Below, piece by piece: positions 25,570-37,847 of a stretch of 64,000 bases of DNA. The stretch lies in NCBI RefSeq assembly GCF_907165205.1, contig NC_058191.1, forward strand, positions 43,060,943 through 43,124,942. The letters are read 5' to 3'. This DNA is from Coccinella septempunctata. Its lineage: Eukaryota; Arthropoda; Insecta; Coleoptera; Coccinellidae. Numbering within the stretch: position 1 is the stretch's first letter; every line of letters begins with the position of its first letter. Below the pieces are notes generated by a model, which had not been told where the DNA came from, did not search any database, and saw only the letters and a list, made by a program, of their open reading frames with translations. A program made the position numbers and the translations under genes.

Positions 25570-26134
25570 CAGGGTGCGACAGAGTCGATTGACGAGTTTC
25601 GAAGGGTGATTGCTCGGGCTGTGGTGGAGACATGTAGGTACGGAAGGGCTCTTTGTGCTCCTTAGGGTCTGCGCCATGATTTGTACCGGAACGCATACGA
25701 ACATAACCTCTCTGTCATCGTGTGGTGGTTATGTAATGAAGAACACGATCTAGGCGACATCCGGTTCCAACAGGATGGTGCCACAACCGACACTGATCGA
25801 ATTTAATTATTCCCGGGGGCACTGGTCTCACTCCCCTGATCTGAGAATCATCTGCGAATACTTTTTTGGGGCTATCTTGAAGATATGGTCTTTAAATATC
25901 GTCCACACACCTTGCCAAAACTCGAGCAGCGACTAACTGAAGAAATCCGGGCCATACCACTCGTTAAATGCCGACAAGGGGTATAAAACTTCCTAAATAG
26001 ACTACATCAATGGACTGCTGCCATTTTAGCAATATCGCTGTCAAAATTTGACCACCAAAACCATGTTTTTCTTCAATTTTCACCATTTTCTTCACATATA
26101 CCGTTGAAAGTCGTCAATAGGCTCTGTCGCACCA
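25570..26134 (+). mobile_element. Mariner-type element, 565 bp, decayed transposase
   Basis: The left end CAGGGTGCGACAGAG and the right end, read inward as TGGTGCGACAGAG, form inverted repeats that continue with ATTGACGA. TA lies outside each end (25568-25569 and 26135-26136), the expected Tc1/mariner target duplication. Inside, a plus-strand frame reads GDIRFQQDGATT, the second catalytic aspartate region of mariner transposases. After frameshifts and a stop it continues LFWGYLEDMVFKYRP and TLPKLEQRLTEEIRAIP, the usual C-terminal block. The N-terminal half including the DNA-binding domain is deleted. The element is non-autonomous and dead. Confidence 0.85.
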
Positions 26135-26136
26135 TA

Positions 26137-27625
26137 AAAAACCCCGAGATTCAACCCCACCCCTAAATCCTGGAAAGGGGTTCCCCAGGGGAAGTCCAGG
26201 TACCGTTACATTACCGATATGCTATCCCCGCATTTTACCGACACGAAAATTAGCAAGTCCGACCGAACGACGACCGTCGATTCCATTCAACGTTCAGGAG
26301 TTCGCTCTTCCACGCGGACGTTGCAACAACAGAGAATCCAAAGTAGTTTGTTACGTGTTTCAGTGTGTGTATGTATTTACCTACTTACTACGCGTTGCAT
26401 TTGTATATTATACCGAACGCTGGCTGCACCTGACCAACCTGCGCTACGAACCCGCGGTTGGGATAGGTTATTTCCAGCGTACCGCTCTGTATTATACAAA
26501 CCGATCCGGATCGGTTGGAACTTGTCGTTGTCCGGGCGCGTTCGCGGGCTCTTGCCCCTGAAATCGGCCGCCCCAAATCGGAAATGGAATAGGTTAGCTC
26601 CGTTCGAAGACCATCTTCTGAACTGGTGAATTTTGCAGAAGAATCTGGGAGTGCTATTCGATAGCGATCTCTAAGTTTCGATCGAAATTTGTGGGATGAG
26701 TCATGAAAACTGTATTTTAAAATCTGGTATTTACAGAAATTCGCAGTTTGTCCTAGATGCCAAAGCAAATTCAACGACTATTGGTCGCCGAAGCCATTAC
26801 ATATGGAGGGGCCCCATTGAGATACGTACAGACAGGCGCGACACCTATCGCCCAGTAGACGAATTTGCCACCTATACATTCATCTCGTTTGTAGTTTCCT
26901 ACCAATTGGGTATGGGCGCTAAGAGATGGATAGTTACCACCGAAATCTCAAATCTCCTGTAGCTATTGCGATACAGACCTAACATCTGTCAGTAATCCGT
27001 CGATTGATCATCTCTCATCGTTGGAATTACACAATGAAACGAAACTGCGAACAGTTTCGAATAGAAAGAAAATTTCATCTCGTGAAATGTCCGACAGATC
27101 GAAAACTTCGTATCGGAAAACGAGATGAACCACAGATCCAGAAACGCCATTCTTCAGGGAAACACCATCGAGATTCCCTTTGAATTGAAACTTCCGCGCG
27201 ATGAGCTCGCATGTACGATTAAAGCGCTCGCACTAGTGGCCACTTGGCGAAAAAACGTCGTGTCCTTTTGGAGAGCTTCCTCGGCGAAAAAAAAAGTCGT
27301 CCTTCGCGGGTACGATGCCCCATCCGCAGAACGGATACATACGAGCGTCGTGGCGCGATAGAGGGTTCCGTAATTCATCGGCGCGCCGTCGGCGGGGGCG
27401 TAAGGGGCGGAACGGGGATGACGGTCAGTCGATATTTAGCAGCATCCATTGCGCAGGGTACGTAGGCGTCGTCTTGTGGGAGATTCGGACGGGGATTTTG
27501 ACGGATGGGAAAGTTCGGAGAACACGTGGGACGACGGTTTCTTGATGCGAGTCGACAAGTTTTCACCCTTTGCCCCCTGAAGAAGGAATCTGTTGAGAAC
27601 ATCTGGGCTATGACCTTCATTTGAA
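26137..27625. other. No recognisable gene (26137-27625)
   Basis: Mixed sequence with a CpG-rich block at about 27300-27540. Nothing could be identified. Confidence 0.4.
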
Positions 27626-28191
27626 TAGGGAATGCTCCTTCTGACGAAAATGATGTATTTTTTATGATATATCTTCGAAACGTCACATTTAACCATTTCA
27701 ACCGTTTCCCAAAAGAAATTATTCCGAGTACTTAAAAATGAAAAATAAAAATGGGTATTTAAAATTCAAAGCGTTTCGTTTCTATTGCACAAGTTGGCAA
27801 CATGGTCTGACGAATGCGTTGATAATAAAGGACAACAAATACACTATCTTGATGAGATAGACAAAGATGGCTATCTATGAAGTCTGCGACAAACGAGGAA
27901 GGTAGTAAAAAATTTTATGGGATTTTTATGGCCGGTTACAGTTGAGGCTCGCCAGGAAGTACGCGCCTTATGATGGCTGTAAATCAACAGCTGTTATTTT
28001 ATAAACAAGCCATTGTTCTTTTTATTTTCTAACAGGCGCTGTTGCCAAATCGTGAACAAGAAACGAAGCGATTTAAATTTTAAAACCTCATACTTGAAGA
28101 ATTATTTGGAGTAGTTTTCGCAGTGCATTTGTAAAATTCATGAATAAAACGCATAATTATTCACTTTTAACTTGCATATGCTGTAATAACC
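27626..28191 (+). mobile_element. 570-bp TA-flanked family, copy 1
   Basis: The copy begins TAGGGAATGCTCCTTCTGAC. It shares long blocks with the copies at 45.6, 53.5 and 56.8 kb, such as ACTTAAAAATGAAAAATAAA, TTGCACAAGTTGGCAAC, GACAAAGATGGCT and GTTGCCAAATCGTGAAC. The right end has decayed to ATAACCCCACTGG. No intact protein is encoded. Confidence 0.8.
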
Positions 28192-29259
28192 CCACTGGTT
28201 TCTGCAATAATTCTTCCTCTCGTTTCGGTCTTTCACCAAGAAAAGAAACATGAATGCTAGAACCTTGCAATTGGTGTTTGACTACGACCCTTCAGTACAT
28301 CTTGAGGGTTTCGAGATTTATCTCCACTTATATGGACTGAAAGAAGCTAATACGCAGCAAAAACATATAATTCTATGATTTCCCTCTTGAGATGTTACTA
28401 GGTTAACAAAGTCAGCCCTCAACACTCGTGATTCCGGCAGAGCGACTCCTTTCACCGACATTCAACCGCGGATCAACTCAACCGAACAACGTTGATTATT
28501 AAAATTCCATATCGCTCGTTAAGAGTTATTTGGGTAATCACGAAATGTTCAATTCATTGTTAGTGCAACCGACAACGTGAGACGAACGTTCAGAAAGGAT
28601 TCCCAAACAAAGGAAAACATAATAATAACTGTCCCACACTATTTTTTGTCGTCCTCCAAAAAAAGAATTAGTGTTAACTTCATATTTCATTATTATACGA
28701 GGTTTATTTCACATCCAATGAAAGAATTAGTCCCACTGTGGAGTCCTTAAACGTCATTTTCATAAATGTACAATTGTTCGATGAATTATGATGATAACTA
28801 ATTTTTTTCATTCAATGAAATTGTTTCGAGTGTGAGAATATGAACCTCTTTACTGTTTCATATCTACTATCATTTCGATCGAAAGAAGCATAAAAGGCTG
28901 TAGAATTCCATATGTTTACCTTGCACTAGAAGAACTTCGGTGAAGTGAAATAGTTTCGGTCATCTTACCTGAAAAAAAAAATTGAAATTAGCTCTGTACG
29001 TACGTAATCGATTGAGGAAATCCTGAAAAATTTTGTCCCAGCACAATCTACGCCTAACGTAATTAATATCTATTGGACGTTACGTTTACGTTTTATTTTC
29101 CCCAACACGATCCATTTTCCACGGTACGCCAAGCATCGCCTGCGTGGAATGATTCATTATTACAACAGAAATAAACGGGTGAAATGACACTTTACCACTT
29201 GTTACCTCCGAACGAAATTATCTACTGCAGGTAATTTTACGCCCTAGTGCGTGAATGAA
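28192..29259. other. No recognisable gene (28192-29259)
   Basis: AT-rich sequence with no identifiable feature. Confidence 0.4.
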
Positions 29260-30335
29260 TTGACGTCTTCGTGTCAATATGAGATATTGCTATCGAGGGC
29301 GATTGATGATTATCGTATATTTTTTTGGATCAAGGAATTTCCTTCAGGAAATAAACAGTCCTCAAAATTTCGAAAAAATTGGTCAACTTTGAAGGGCTGT
29401 AGCAACCAGAAAAAGAAAATTACACATATGCCGGTTTTTTTATGATAGATTGATCCTTTGCGAATATAAAATTCCAATTTTCTTCGATCTACCGCGAACA
29501 GTAATTTTGGACCTTCGGGGACACAATCATAAAATCCAAACTGTTCGCAGTAGACGAATTTTACGTCATTTTACTCACTAATTCGAGGTCGTAGATCACG
29601 AATATACGATTACATTTTTTGTAGCATCAGTATTTTGGGAAATAAATAACTTTTAGTTTAAAATTTCGAAAAAATTGGTTAACGTTGAGGAGCTGCAGCA
29701 GCCAGAAAAAATACATTGTACGTACATAAGTTGATTTTTTTATGACACATTGGTTTTTTGCAAATGGAAAAAACCTCATTTCATTTATCTACCGCGAACG
29801 GTTTAGGTTTTATGATTTTTTTCACGAAGGTCCAACATTTCCGATTTTCCATCGACCATAACTTGAAAAATAATTTTTTTTAAAAATAACTGTTCGCATA
29901 TATTTGGTTGCGATCGGAGAAAATATTTTTCAAAAAATCGCAATCTCCGATTTCCTCCGAAATCTGAGTCAATACTAAATCGAGGGCGTAGATTACGAAT
30001 ATGCAAACAGAATTCTGCTGAAAGGATTAGTTTTCAAGTTATGGTCTATGGAAAATCGGAAATTTTGGACCTTCGCGGAAAAAATCATAAGATTTGAACT
30101 GTTCGCGGCAGACTAATGAAAATTGGATTTTTCTATTAGCAAAGGATCAATCTATCACTTTAAAGAACAGCATATGTCCAGTGACCTTTTTCTGGCTGCT
30201 ATAGCTCTTCAAAGTTGACCAATTTTTCTCGAAATTTTCCACTGAAAATGATTCATTTCCTAAAATACTGATCGCAGGAAAAATCCAATAGCATATTCGT
30301 TATCTACGACCTCGAATTAGTGAAGAAAAATTACC
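29260..30335. repeat. Cluster of three ~380-bp monomers in +,+,- order
   Basis: Two plus-oriented units (about 29260-29570 and 29575-29960) and one inverted unit (about 29975-30335) share AAAATTTCGAAAAAATTGG, a GCAGCCAGAAAAA box, GATTGATCCTTTGC, TCTACCGCGAACAG and ATTCGAGGTCGTAGAT. Units have diverged by substitutions and small indels. The orientation change makes a large imperfect inverted repeat. No coding capacity was seen. The family is unknown to me. Confidence 0.75.
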
Positions 30336-31329
30336 CTGGTCGATATATTTTTTTCGGATTCAGAATAATTTGCTCTCAATATCCTCCGTATTCGTTGAAT
30401 TAAGGATAAATGCTCAATAAATATGGAGAGTCATAGTTACATCATCTCAATTGGCATTTCAAGCAGTAGGCAATTTTTAAGAAAATTTGCGGACAGAAGC
30501 CAAACTATCGTTATTTTTTCATGCAGACCTTTGTCCCACTCGTCAACAACGATAAGTCGATAACGCCCAATTTGAACCGTCATTGCAGAATCCCGTCAAA
30601 ACCGAATATTATTTTCGAACAAAGTTCTCCATCTCCCAACCAACTCCCGAACATCCGTCAACTTCGGGTTGACAAGAGACAGGGAGGGATAAACCGCCGA
30701 TCGAGTATAACAAAGCGTTCGGCCATCAAACCGGTCCGATTTTAATTACTTTCGCATGGACGTAACCGCGTCTTGTCGCGAGACATGACCCCGAAAAATC
30801 GATATATTCTCACCCCGCGCGGGGTGGTGGAGGATCACGTCCTACAAACGGGGCCCTATTTAATTAATGAGAGAGCGAGCGACTGACGACTACGACGTCT
30901 AGTATAGTATAGTGTATGCGCGACCTTCCACAGTCGCATTCATTTGTCGCGCGTTTTTAATGAACCCGCTTCGCTCTCCCAGGTGAACTAGGGCGTCGAT
31001 TATTGTTCCTTTTTTTTTCGTACGGTTGTAAAGGCGGTCGTAGGCGACGTTGTCGCTTCTACGACGCGCCTAAACACAAAAAAGTCTGACTCGTAGAAAT
31101 ATTTCAGCAGGAAATTCTTGAGGTCGAAAGTAACACTTTTTTCCCATACCATTTTTTCCAATTCGGCCCTGATAAAAATATATAGCCATTTTGAGTGTTC
31201 ATAATGAGATATGCCACCCCTGGAAAAACAGAATTACCCCCAGAATAACTAGCTAAATCTGTGACACCACACATCTGTGGATCTTTTAAAAACAGTTTCA
31301 TTCGGTCAAAGTACCCAATTTTTCACAGA
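30336..31329. other. No recognisable gene (30336-31329)
   Basis: A CpG-rich patch lies at about 30700-30960. The rest is AT-rich and featureless to me. Confidence 0.4.
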
Positions 31330-31733
31330 TACTCTTTTATTTTTCAACATCAAATTACTCGAAAACGGCGCATTATACGAGAAAATATAAAGGATATTTT
31401 TATTTTATAAAATTTTCAAATATTCATTAAATAATTTCCAACTTAGTTCCAAGAGTTGGGAATTTTTGGTATTTTTATGGTACGTAATGGTCATAATGAG
31501 GACACTGGAAGACGTGGGTGATATCTTGTGTTCGAAAAAGATTCATTAAATAAATGAAAAACTATATTCAGGAATTTATTTCATTCGATAAAACCGTTTG
31601 TGAGATGGAACTGAAAATAATATGTTTTTATGGTTTTTTAACAGCCTGTATCTTTTAAACCCAGCCAAGTGTTTCTTTTGACCTGAAGAATATAGTGTTA
31701 AAATATTCTACGTGTCAAAGATTCACCCTGTAT
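31330..31733. repeat. Probable DNA-transposon-derived repeat, one end visible
   Basis: The stretch contains ATTACTCGAAAACGGCGCAT, a phrase of a type I associate with insect interspersed repeats, and ends in CACCCTGTATA at 31723-31733. The reverse complement begins TATACAGGGTG, a common terminus of insect DNA transposons. No matching left terminus was found, so the boundary is uncertain. Confidence 0.35.
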
Positions 31734-34441
31734 AACGGGACGGACTGAAAAATTCGTTTATTGGAAACATATTCACTCAAGACTGAACAGTGAAAGGAGA
31801 AATATCCACGTAAAATGGTTACTGGATTGTCTTACTGACGCATGACAAATTTTTACTGGGTTGGGGCAATCTAAATGCGTTTGAATGTCAGGAATTCGTT
31901 CGAAGTTGAATATTGTAATATGCAACTGTTATCTGTTGATGAGTCAGGGGATTAACAGCCATTAATTGTAGTTGCATTCCATACGTTTACCACGACCATT
32001 CGATTAATTTATTCATGAATCTATACCTATCTTTTGTGGCACATTTATATTGAATGTGAATGAGAATTTTACTTTCAGAACTGTCCCATCAAAGTTCGTG
32101 ACTGTGGCATATATTTATAGCCTTGTTGTTAATCTGTACCATAAAAAAAATCGTATATCTTAATAGTTATCGCTCAAGAATATGTCGTTAACATCTAATA
32201 TATCGTTGAAAATTCACTTTAACTTTAGTACTAATTGAGTCTATTTCATGTCAGGATTGATAGCGTCATTTGACAGTCCCTGGAAAGACTAGATGCTGAA
32301 GAATATAAGAAGCTTCCACCCCACCTGCTTGGTATACAGACGGTTCAAAAACCGCGACCCTCTTTTAAATTCATATCGAAATACATTTGGGAATGCCGAA
32401 CGGTCTTAAAGGGTGCGGTGAGTTCAAGCAGAACGTCTTCGAAGATAAATCAACAATCTGAGGCAGATTGTAACAGCCAAGATCGATCCAGATACGGCAA
32501 CGTCGCCTTTTATAGTATTTCGGAGTAGTAGCAGTAGTAGTAGTAAAGAGAGTCGTAGTAAATTAATACGTAATGACACCGACACAATCTTCTTTCCGCT
32601 TCTCTCCGTATACACACGCCGAGAACGATGATGACGACGACGTCGTAGTCGACCTACCAAAGTCAAGAGTTTATGGAAATGGAAACGATCCCTTTCCTTC
32701 TTCTACTTCTTCTCTTTTATGCCGCCTTTGTCTTGTGGTCTCGGAACGACCTCGTTTTCTTTCATTCACCGGCTCGTAACACTCTACGTCTCTGAATACC
32801 TACGTACGTACGTATAGAGGGGACTCGTGGTGGGCCTTTGTAGATCAAGGTAGTTTCTCTTTCATTGGGACAATAATTGCCACGATGACTAGGACCGAAA
32901 TTCATTCACGGTGTCGAGATCGTGGGCTCGTCGACATTCTGAAGTAGGTTCAGTGGGAGGCTCTAAATTTGAGAAAAAAATTTGTTTTTCTAATCGTCTG
33001 CAATCATTTCTTGAACTCGTAACTAAAGACGTGGAACGTGGAAGCCGAGTCCATTATCTGTGGCCAGTAGCAACACGTTAGATCCAAATCGAAAATGAAA
33101 ACATTCCTATTCTATGACGATTTCTGTCAAAGTGGTACACACCTTAGGCGGAGCTGAATTTTCAGAAGCTCGATATGTTGGAGTTTTAGAAGAATGTGAA
33201 GAATACTCTAAAAAATTCTCTCCTACAATGCGGTCCCCACAATAATTTGCATAAATCTATTTTTTTGATCACGTTTGAATGCTGATCCTAAACCTACGCT
33301 GATAATTTTGGAAGGAGAAATAGATGGCTAACATTTCGATGGAGTATTAAATTTTAACGTACTTTCCCGAAACTGGACGTTAGCCATTTTCTTTCGGAAA
33401 TTGCAGTGTTTGTTTAAGAACGAATATAATTGAATTCGACCACGAAATCTTGATAAATGATCCCACTTTCCGGCTAGAATTTCTGAAATTACAGACATTT
33501 TCTCTTCCATGGAAAGAGCGCGCAGAAACACGTCAACCTGAAATGTTAGGGTTAAGTAGAGGTTTTTTTCGTGCTCAATTCTGAAGGCTCATTGTTAAAA
33601 CTAATGACCGAAATCTACAATACAGGGTGTGGCATAATGAATGGATATTGTGCTGCATTCAGGCAGAATAAAGTAAACTGATCGCATATCAGAAGGTGTA
33701 GACTGTAGAGCATGTATTTGAGCTCATAGGAACCACTCTTAACACCCTTCGTGAAATTTCTTCTCTATGTAACTTATAGTACATTTACATTCGTGTCATA
33801 AATGCGGGTCCATTCTGGATAAAAAACGCTTCGTTCGAATTGATCATTTTCCGATACCGCCAGCTGTAAACGTATGTAAACAAACAACGCGGTATAGCCT
33901 CGATGAACGAGTTGCACAGTTTTCATTCTGTCGTTGTTTTTTTCCAATCCGGTCGTTGATTTGCCGAAGACAAACAATAATCAATGGGTTCGCCCCGGTT
34001 TACGTCATCGAGAACTTAACGACCTGCAACTATACTATCGTAAACACCATAATTTTCGATGAATCGAATAACAGCGGTTTATGTTTGTTGGCGGTTATTT
34101 ACCAATTCGTGACCCGAAAAACGAATGTCCGATTTCGATTTCACCGATCCAAGTGATCGGTGCAATGTCTTCTTTTTATTTGACACGAACTTCAACTTGA
34201 AATTCTCGGCAAGCTGATGTGCGTATTCTCACTTTGAATCCGTCTACATCTCGGGGCTGTATTTTACACATAACCGATTATGAATGTCCCAGGAGAAAAA
34301 AAATTTAAAGGTACCATGTCTGGGGAGAGTGGTGGACATTCATTAGGCCTTCCTCCATCGATTCATTTCCCTTAGGAATGTAGGTTGTTGCTTCGATAAA
34401 TTTGAAATCATATTTCCGTCCTTACGCCTTCACAAGAAGAC
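31734..34441. other. No recognisable gene (31734-34441)
   Basis: A lone transposon-like terminus TACAGGGTGTGGCATAATG lies at about 33622, with no partner found. A GTAGTA microsatellite lies near 32525 and an ACGT repeat near 32803. The perfect small hairpin CACCGATC..GATCGGTG lies at 34143-34163. No exon was recognised. Confidence 0.4.
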
Positions 34442-34689
34442 CTCATTCACTTCCAACTAAATGGAACTCCACCTCATTAGTTCCACTGGCTCACTGATCG
34501 TTTCCAAGAGAAATGGATTGGTAGTAGTGGCTATCAAACTTCCTAGACTTGACACCTTTAGATTTTTTACTGCGGGGACATTCAAAGTCGGTTGTGTATG
34601 AAACAGGGCACCGAGATGCAGAAGAATTGAAAGTAAATATACGCACAGCAAGCAGAGAACTACAAGTTGAAATGAAATGCGAAACATAA
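34442..34689 (+). pseudogene. Mariner-like transposase C-terminal relic
   Basis: The frame from 34442 reads HFQLNGTPPH, a stop, then WLTDRFQEKWIG. This matches the mariner-like FQQDGAPPH..WL.DRF...WIG block. The catalytic aspartate of that motif is replaced by asparagine. After a frameshift, LDLTPLDFLLRGHSK runs from 34543 and continues VVYETGHRDAEELK to a stop at 34687-34689. This is the second acidic-residue region of DDE/D transposases. The relic ends 38 bp before the MITE at 34728. Everything N-terminal is lost or unrecognisable, and the gene is dead. Confidence 0.75.
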
Positions 34690-34727
34690 GGCCCAATTCG
34701 AAAATACGTGACATTTTTATTCAGTAA

Positions 34728-35320
34728 GACCCGTTTGCACCAAACGCACTTAGTGTTAAGTGTCCCTTACAATGAACCCTTAACTTAAATTACGTTGCAC
34801 CTACTGTTGTGACATTTGAATGGCTAAAGCTAGCCTTAAATTTAAGCGCTGCTGTAATGACCACTCAGGTATTTAAGGGCGGTATTCTAACCTAAATGAT
34901 TTGTTGAACTCATAAACTGCCTGCAGGACTGCAGTGGTTTTTCTAATAACGTCAAGTACCTTTTATTTGACAATCCATTTCATTATCAATAATAATTCTA
35001 ATTCAGCAACAAAAAGTTGTCACTCTTTGATAATAATATAATAGTTTACTTGACACTGACTGACAGGACAATAGAGTTAGGTTAATGAAATGACAACGAT
35101 CATCGACAACCGGCCAACCGATGAAAAGGCTTTATTGGACTAGAATGAAGTTGCACCAAAATAAAAAACTGAAATATCACTAGATATCAAAACTTAAGGG
35201 CCCCTTACTTAAAATTCTGTTAAGTCGCAGTCGTGCAACTGGCAATAAAATTCAGCGTCCGTTAACTTAAAAAACGCTTAGTTAAGTACTCATTTTAAGC
35301 GGGATTGGTGCAAACGGGCC
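34728..35320. mobile_element. PIF/Harbinger-like MITE, 593 bp
   Basis: The left end GACCCGTTTGCACCAA and the right end, read inward as GGCCCGTTTGCACCAA, are inverted repeats. TAA flanks both ends (34725-34727 and 35321-35323), the 3-bp TWA-type duplication typical of PIF/Harbinger elements. Subterminal CTTAAGTT-like motifs repeat in both orientations. No transposase remains inside, so it is a non-autonomous derivative. Confidence 0.85.
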
Positions 35321-35323
35321 TAA

Positions 35324-36260
35324 ATAATGGACATTTTGACATTTTTCATAGTCTCATTGCCACTATTGCTATTCTACTCTTCTATTTTTCTTTTTTAGAA
35401 GAGCCAATCGAATCACCTTCAAAACAAGGTTTCACTAAACCCTTCCCATTTGAGATTTTAGGGTTTCTTGTCATCACGCTTACAGGGTTGATACAAATTG
35501 ATTGGAACCAACCGTATGACCAAAAGTTTTACCTCTTATTACATTGTTGTTAACACCTGTGTCATGTTTCGGAGCAGTCTGCAAACCAAGAAGCTCCTAA
35601 TAGAGATAGTGATCCTTATGCGGGTGGCAGGACATTCAAAATTCTTCTCGAGCTCGTCTCTGTCACGACCGAGTCAGTTCCCATGCTCGGCTTCGTTAGC
35701 TGCCGCATTTCGCTATAGCGTGTTATGACAACACACGAAGACCGAGACAGGCCCCGCGTACAAGAACCATCATCAAGTTCGTCGCTGCAATTTGCGAACG
35801 TACGTCTACTATATACCCCGTTAATTTCGCCCTGCCAAATATGCACCGAGATCGACGTTTAGCATGAACCACGAAGCTCGTTTGTATCCGTCCGTATATA
35901 CCTGAAATTAGAATGCAGGTAGGTACTCCTCCAGCCCCAAGCCACCACCGGTCGGGAATTTTATCCGCACTAATGTCTTATGTAAATTCTCGCCGTATCA
36001 TGCCAGAGGACCATTAGCTCTCTTCCAACAGACTTCCTGTTCCGTATAATGCATCGGTTTATATGGGTTTTCGAACCTATCCTGTGTCCGCCCGATCCCC
36101 GTAGACGAGGGGGTGGTCGGGGCTGACTTGAAAAGGCTTCGGGTGGCACAGGGGAAGAAATGATGAAAGTTTTCCAAAGGGATCGAAACTATTCCGATGA
36201 GGTTATCGATATCGATCGATTGATCCAGCTGTTGCTCGTCTCTTTCAAATATTCCACCCC
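35324..36260. other. No recognisable gene (35324-36260)
   Basis: AT-rich, then more CpG-containing from about 35640. No exon was recognised. Confidence 0.4.
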
Positions 36261-37847
36261 AGGCTGAACCTGGAGGCCAGAGAAAACGTCCATATCATAT
36301 GGGTTCTTTCCGAGCATGTTGGAACATTTGCTACACGTCCTCACAGGCATCCTCGAAGAGTAATGCAGCCGTAGGAAGCTTCTATCGAAAAAACGTCGAG
36401 CAGAAACTGATCGTAGCAGATCCTGTGGAAGGGACATGGGATAATCTTTTAAGAGCCTGCTAACCAAAGGAAAAGCTGCTTTAAACGACACCTGTTAAAG
36501 TATTCTCTTCACAGCCATCCTATATACTACAGCTCGATACGATTCTAGTCCTGGAAGGCCAGCTGTAGATTGGTGTAGTACGGGAAACAGCTCTGTTTCG
36601 GGCAGAATCGATCATGAGGTCGCAGTGCACTGTTCTCCCTCAAAAAAATCTAAAGCCGTAATGATTTATCACAGTGGTCGTCTCTATGGACTCCTTACTA
36701 GTCAAGAAACAAAAGGAATCGGAGAAGAGCGTCTCAAACATCATATCGTGCACCTTCAAGCGCTTTATCTCTCTGGTTATGATGCTGATAAACATAATGT
36801 CCGACGAAAACAGAGTCCTATTGAACAGTTCCACTGACCAAGTTACCTTCGGGGTTTCATAAGACCCCGTTTTTCAATTGGGATGAATCTAAAAACCACC
36901 CAGGACAGCCTACAATCCTCCAAAAGTCATATTGACTCACCTTCAGATAACGTGAAGCGTGAAAAATACCGCAAACACCTCTCCTAGCACAGGTGGACCG
37001 ACCTAGTGGACGGTTTCCCATCCTTCCTCATCTCTTCCGTATTTTTCTATGGAAACTAGTTTTTCCTTGTCGTCATGGACTGAGGCTGAACCAGGAGGCC
37101 AGAGTAAACGTCTGGCAACGTCTTCCAAGACTGAATAATCCCAATGGGTTCTTTTCGAACATGTTGGAACATTTGATACGCGTCCTCTCAGGTGTCATCG
37201 AAGAGGAATGCCACTGTAGGGAAGCACCTATCGAGATAGTACGTCGAGCAGAAATGACGATAGCAGATCTTCTGGAAGAGACATGGGATAATCTGTTGAG
37301 AGACTGCTAGCCGAAGCAAAAGCTGCTTCAAACGACACTTGTTGAAGTATTCTATTCACAGCCGTCCCATATACTAAAGCTCAATACGATTCTGGATCTG
37401 GAAGGCGAGCTGTAGATGGATGTAGTATGGGAAACAGCTCCGTTGGGGCAGAATCGATCATAACACTACTGAAATCCCTCAAAACAATCTAAAACCATAA
37501 TGATCTGTGGTCGTCTCTACGGATCGCTTACTTGTCACAGACTCTTTAAGACCATATCATCTACCTTCAAGTGGATTATCTCCTCCACCTCTCTGATTCC
37601 AATGCTCATAAACATAATGCCGACATTTCGACAAAAACAAGGTCCAAATTGAACAGTTCCACTGACCAAATCACCTCCGGGGTTTCTCAAGACCCCGTTT
37701 TTCAATCGGGACGAATCTGAAAATCGCCTAGCCACCCTACAATCATCCAAAGTCATATCGAATCGCCTTCAACTGACTTGAAGCGTGAAAAAATCGCAAA
37801 CCCCTCTCCTGGCACAGGTGAACCGACCTAGTGGACGGTTCCCCATC
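36261..37847 (+). repeat. Tandem duplication, ~823-bp period, two copies
   Basis: Copy 1 (36261-37022) and copy 2 (37083-37847) align in order at an offset of about 823 bp. Shared landmarks include AGGCTGAACC, ATGTTGGAACATTTG, ACATGGGATAATCT, AAGACCCCGTTTTTCAAT and CCGACCTAGTGGACGGTT. Divergence is well above sequencing error, so the duplication is old. Copy 2 has an open frame (36993-37310, +) ending ETWDNLLRDC; the same segment in copy 1 ends WDNLLRAC after disruptions upstream. I do not recognise the product, and the frame may be chance or a relic. Confidence 0.8.

Noticed and set aside
33622..33660. TACAGGGTGTGGCATAATG as an element boundary
   Set aside because: It looks like a DNA-transposon terminus, but no inverted partner was found within a few kb, so no element was called.
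36993..37310. 105-codon plus-strand frame as a gene
   Set aside because: Its first third lies outside the duplicated block, the duplicate copy is broken, and I do not recognise it. Kept as part of the duplication only.
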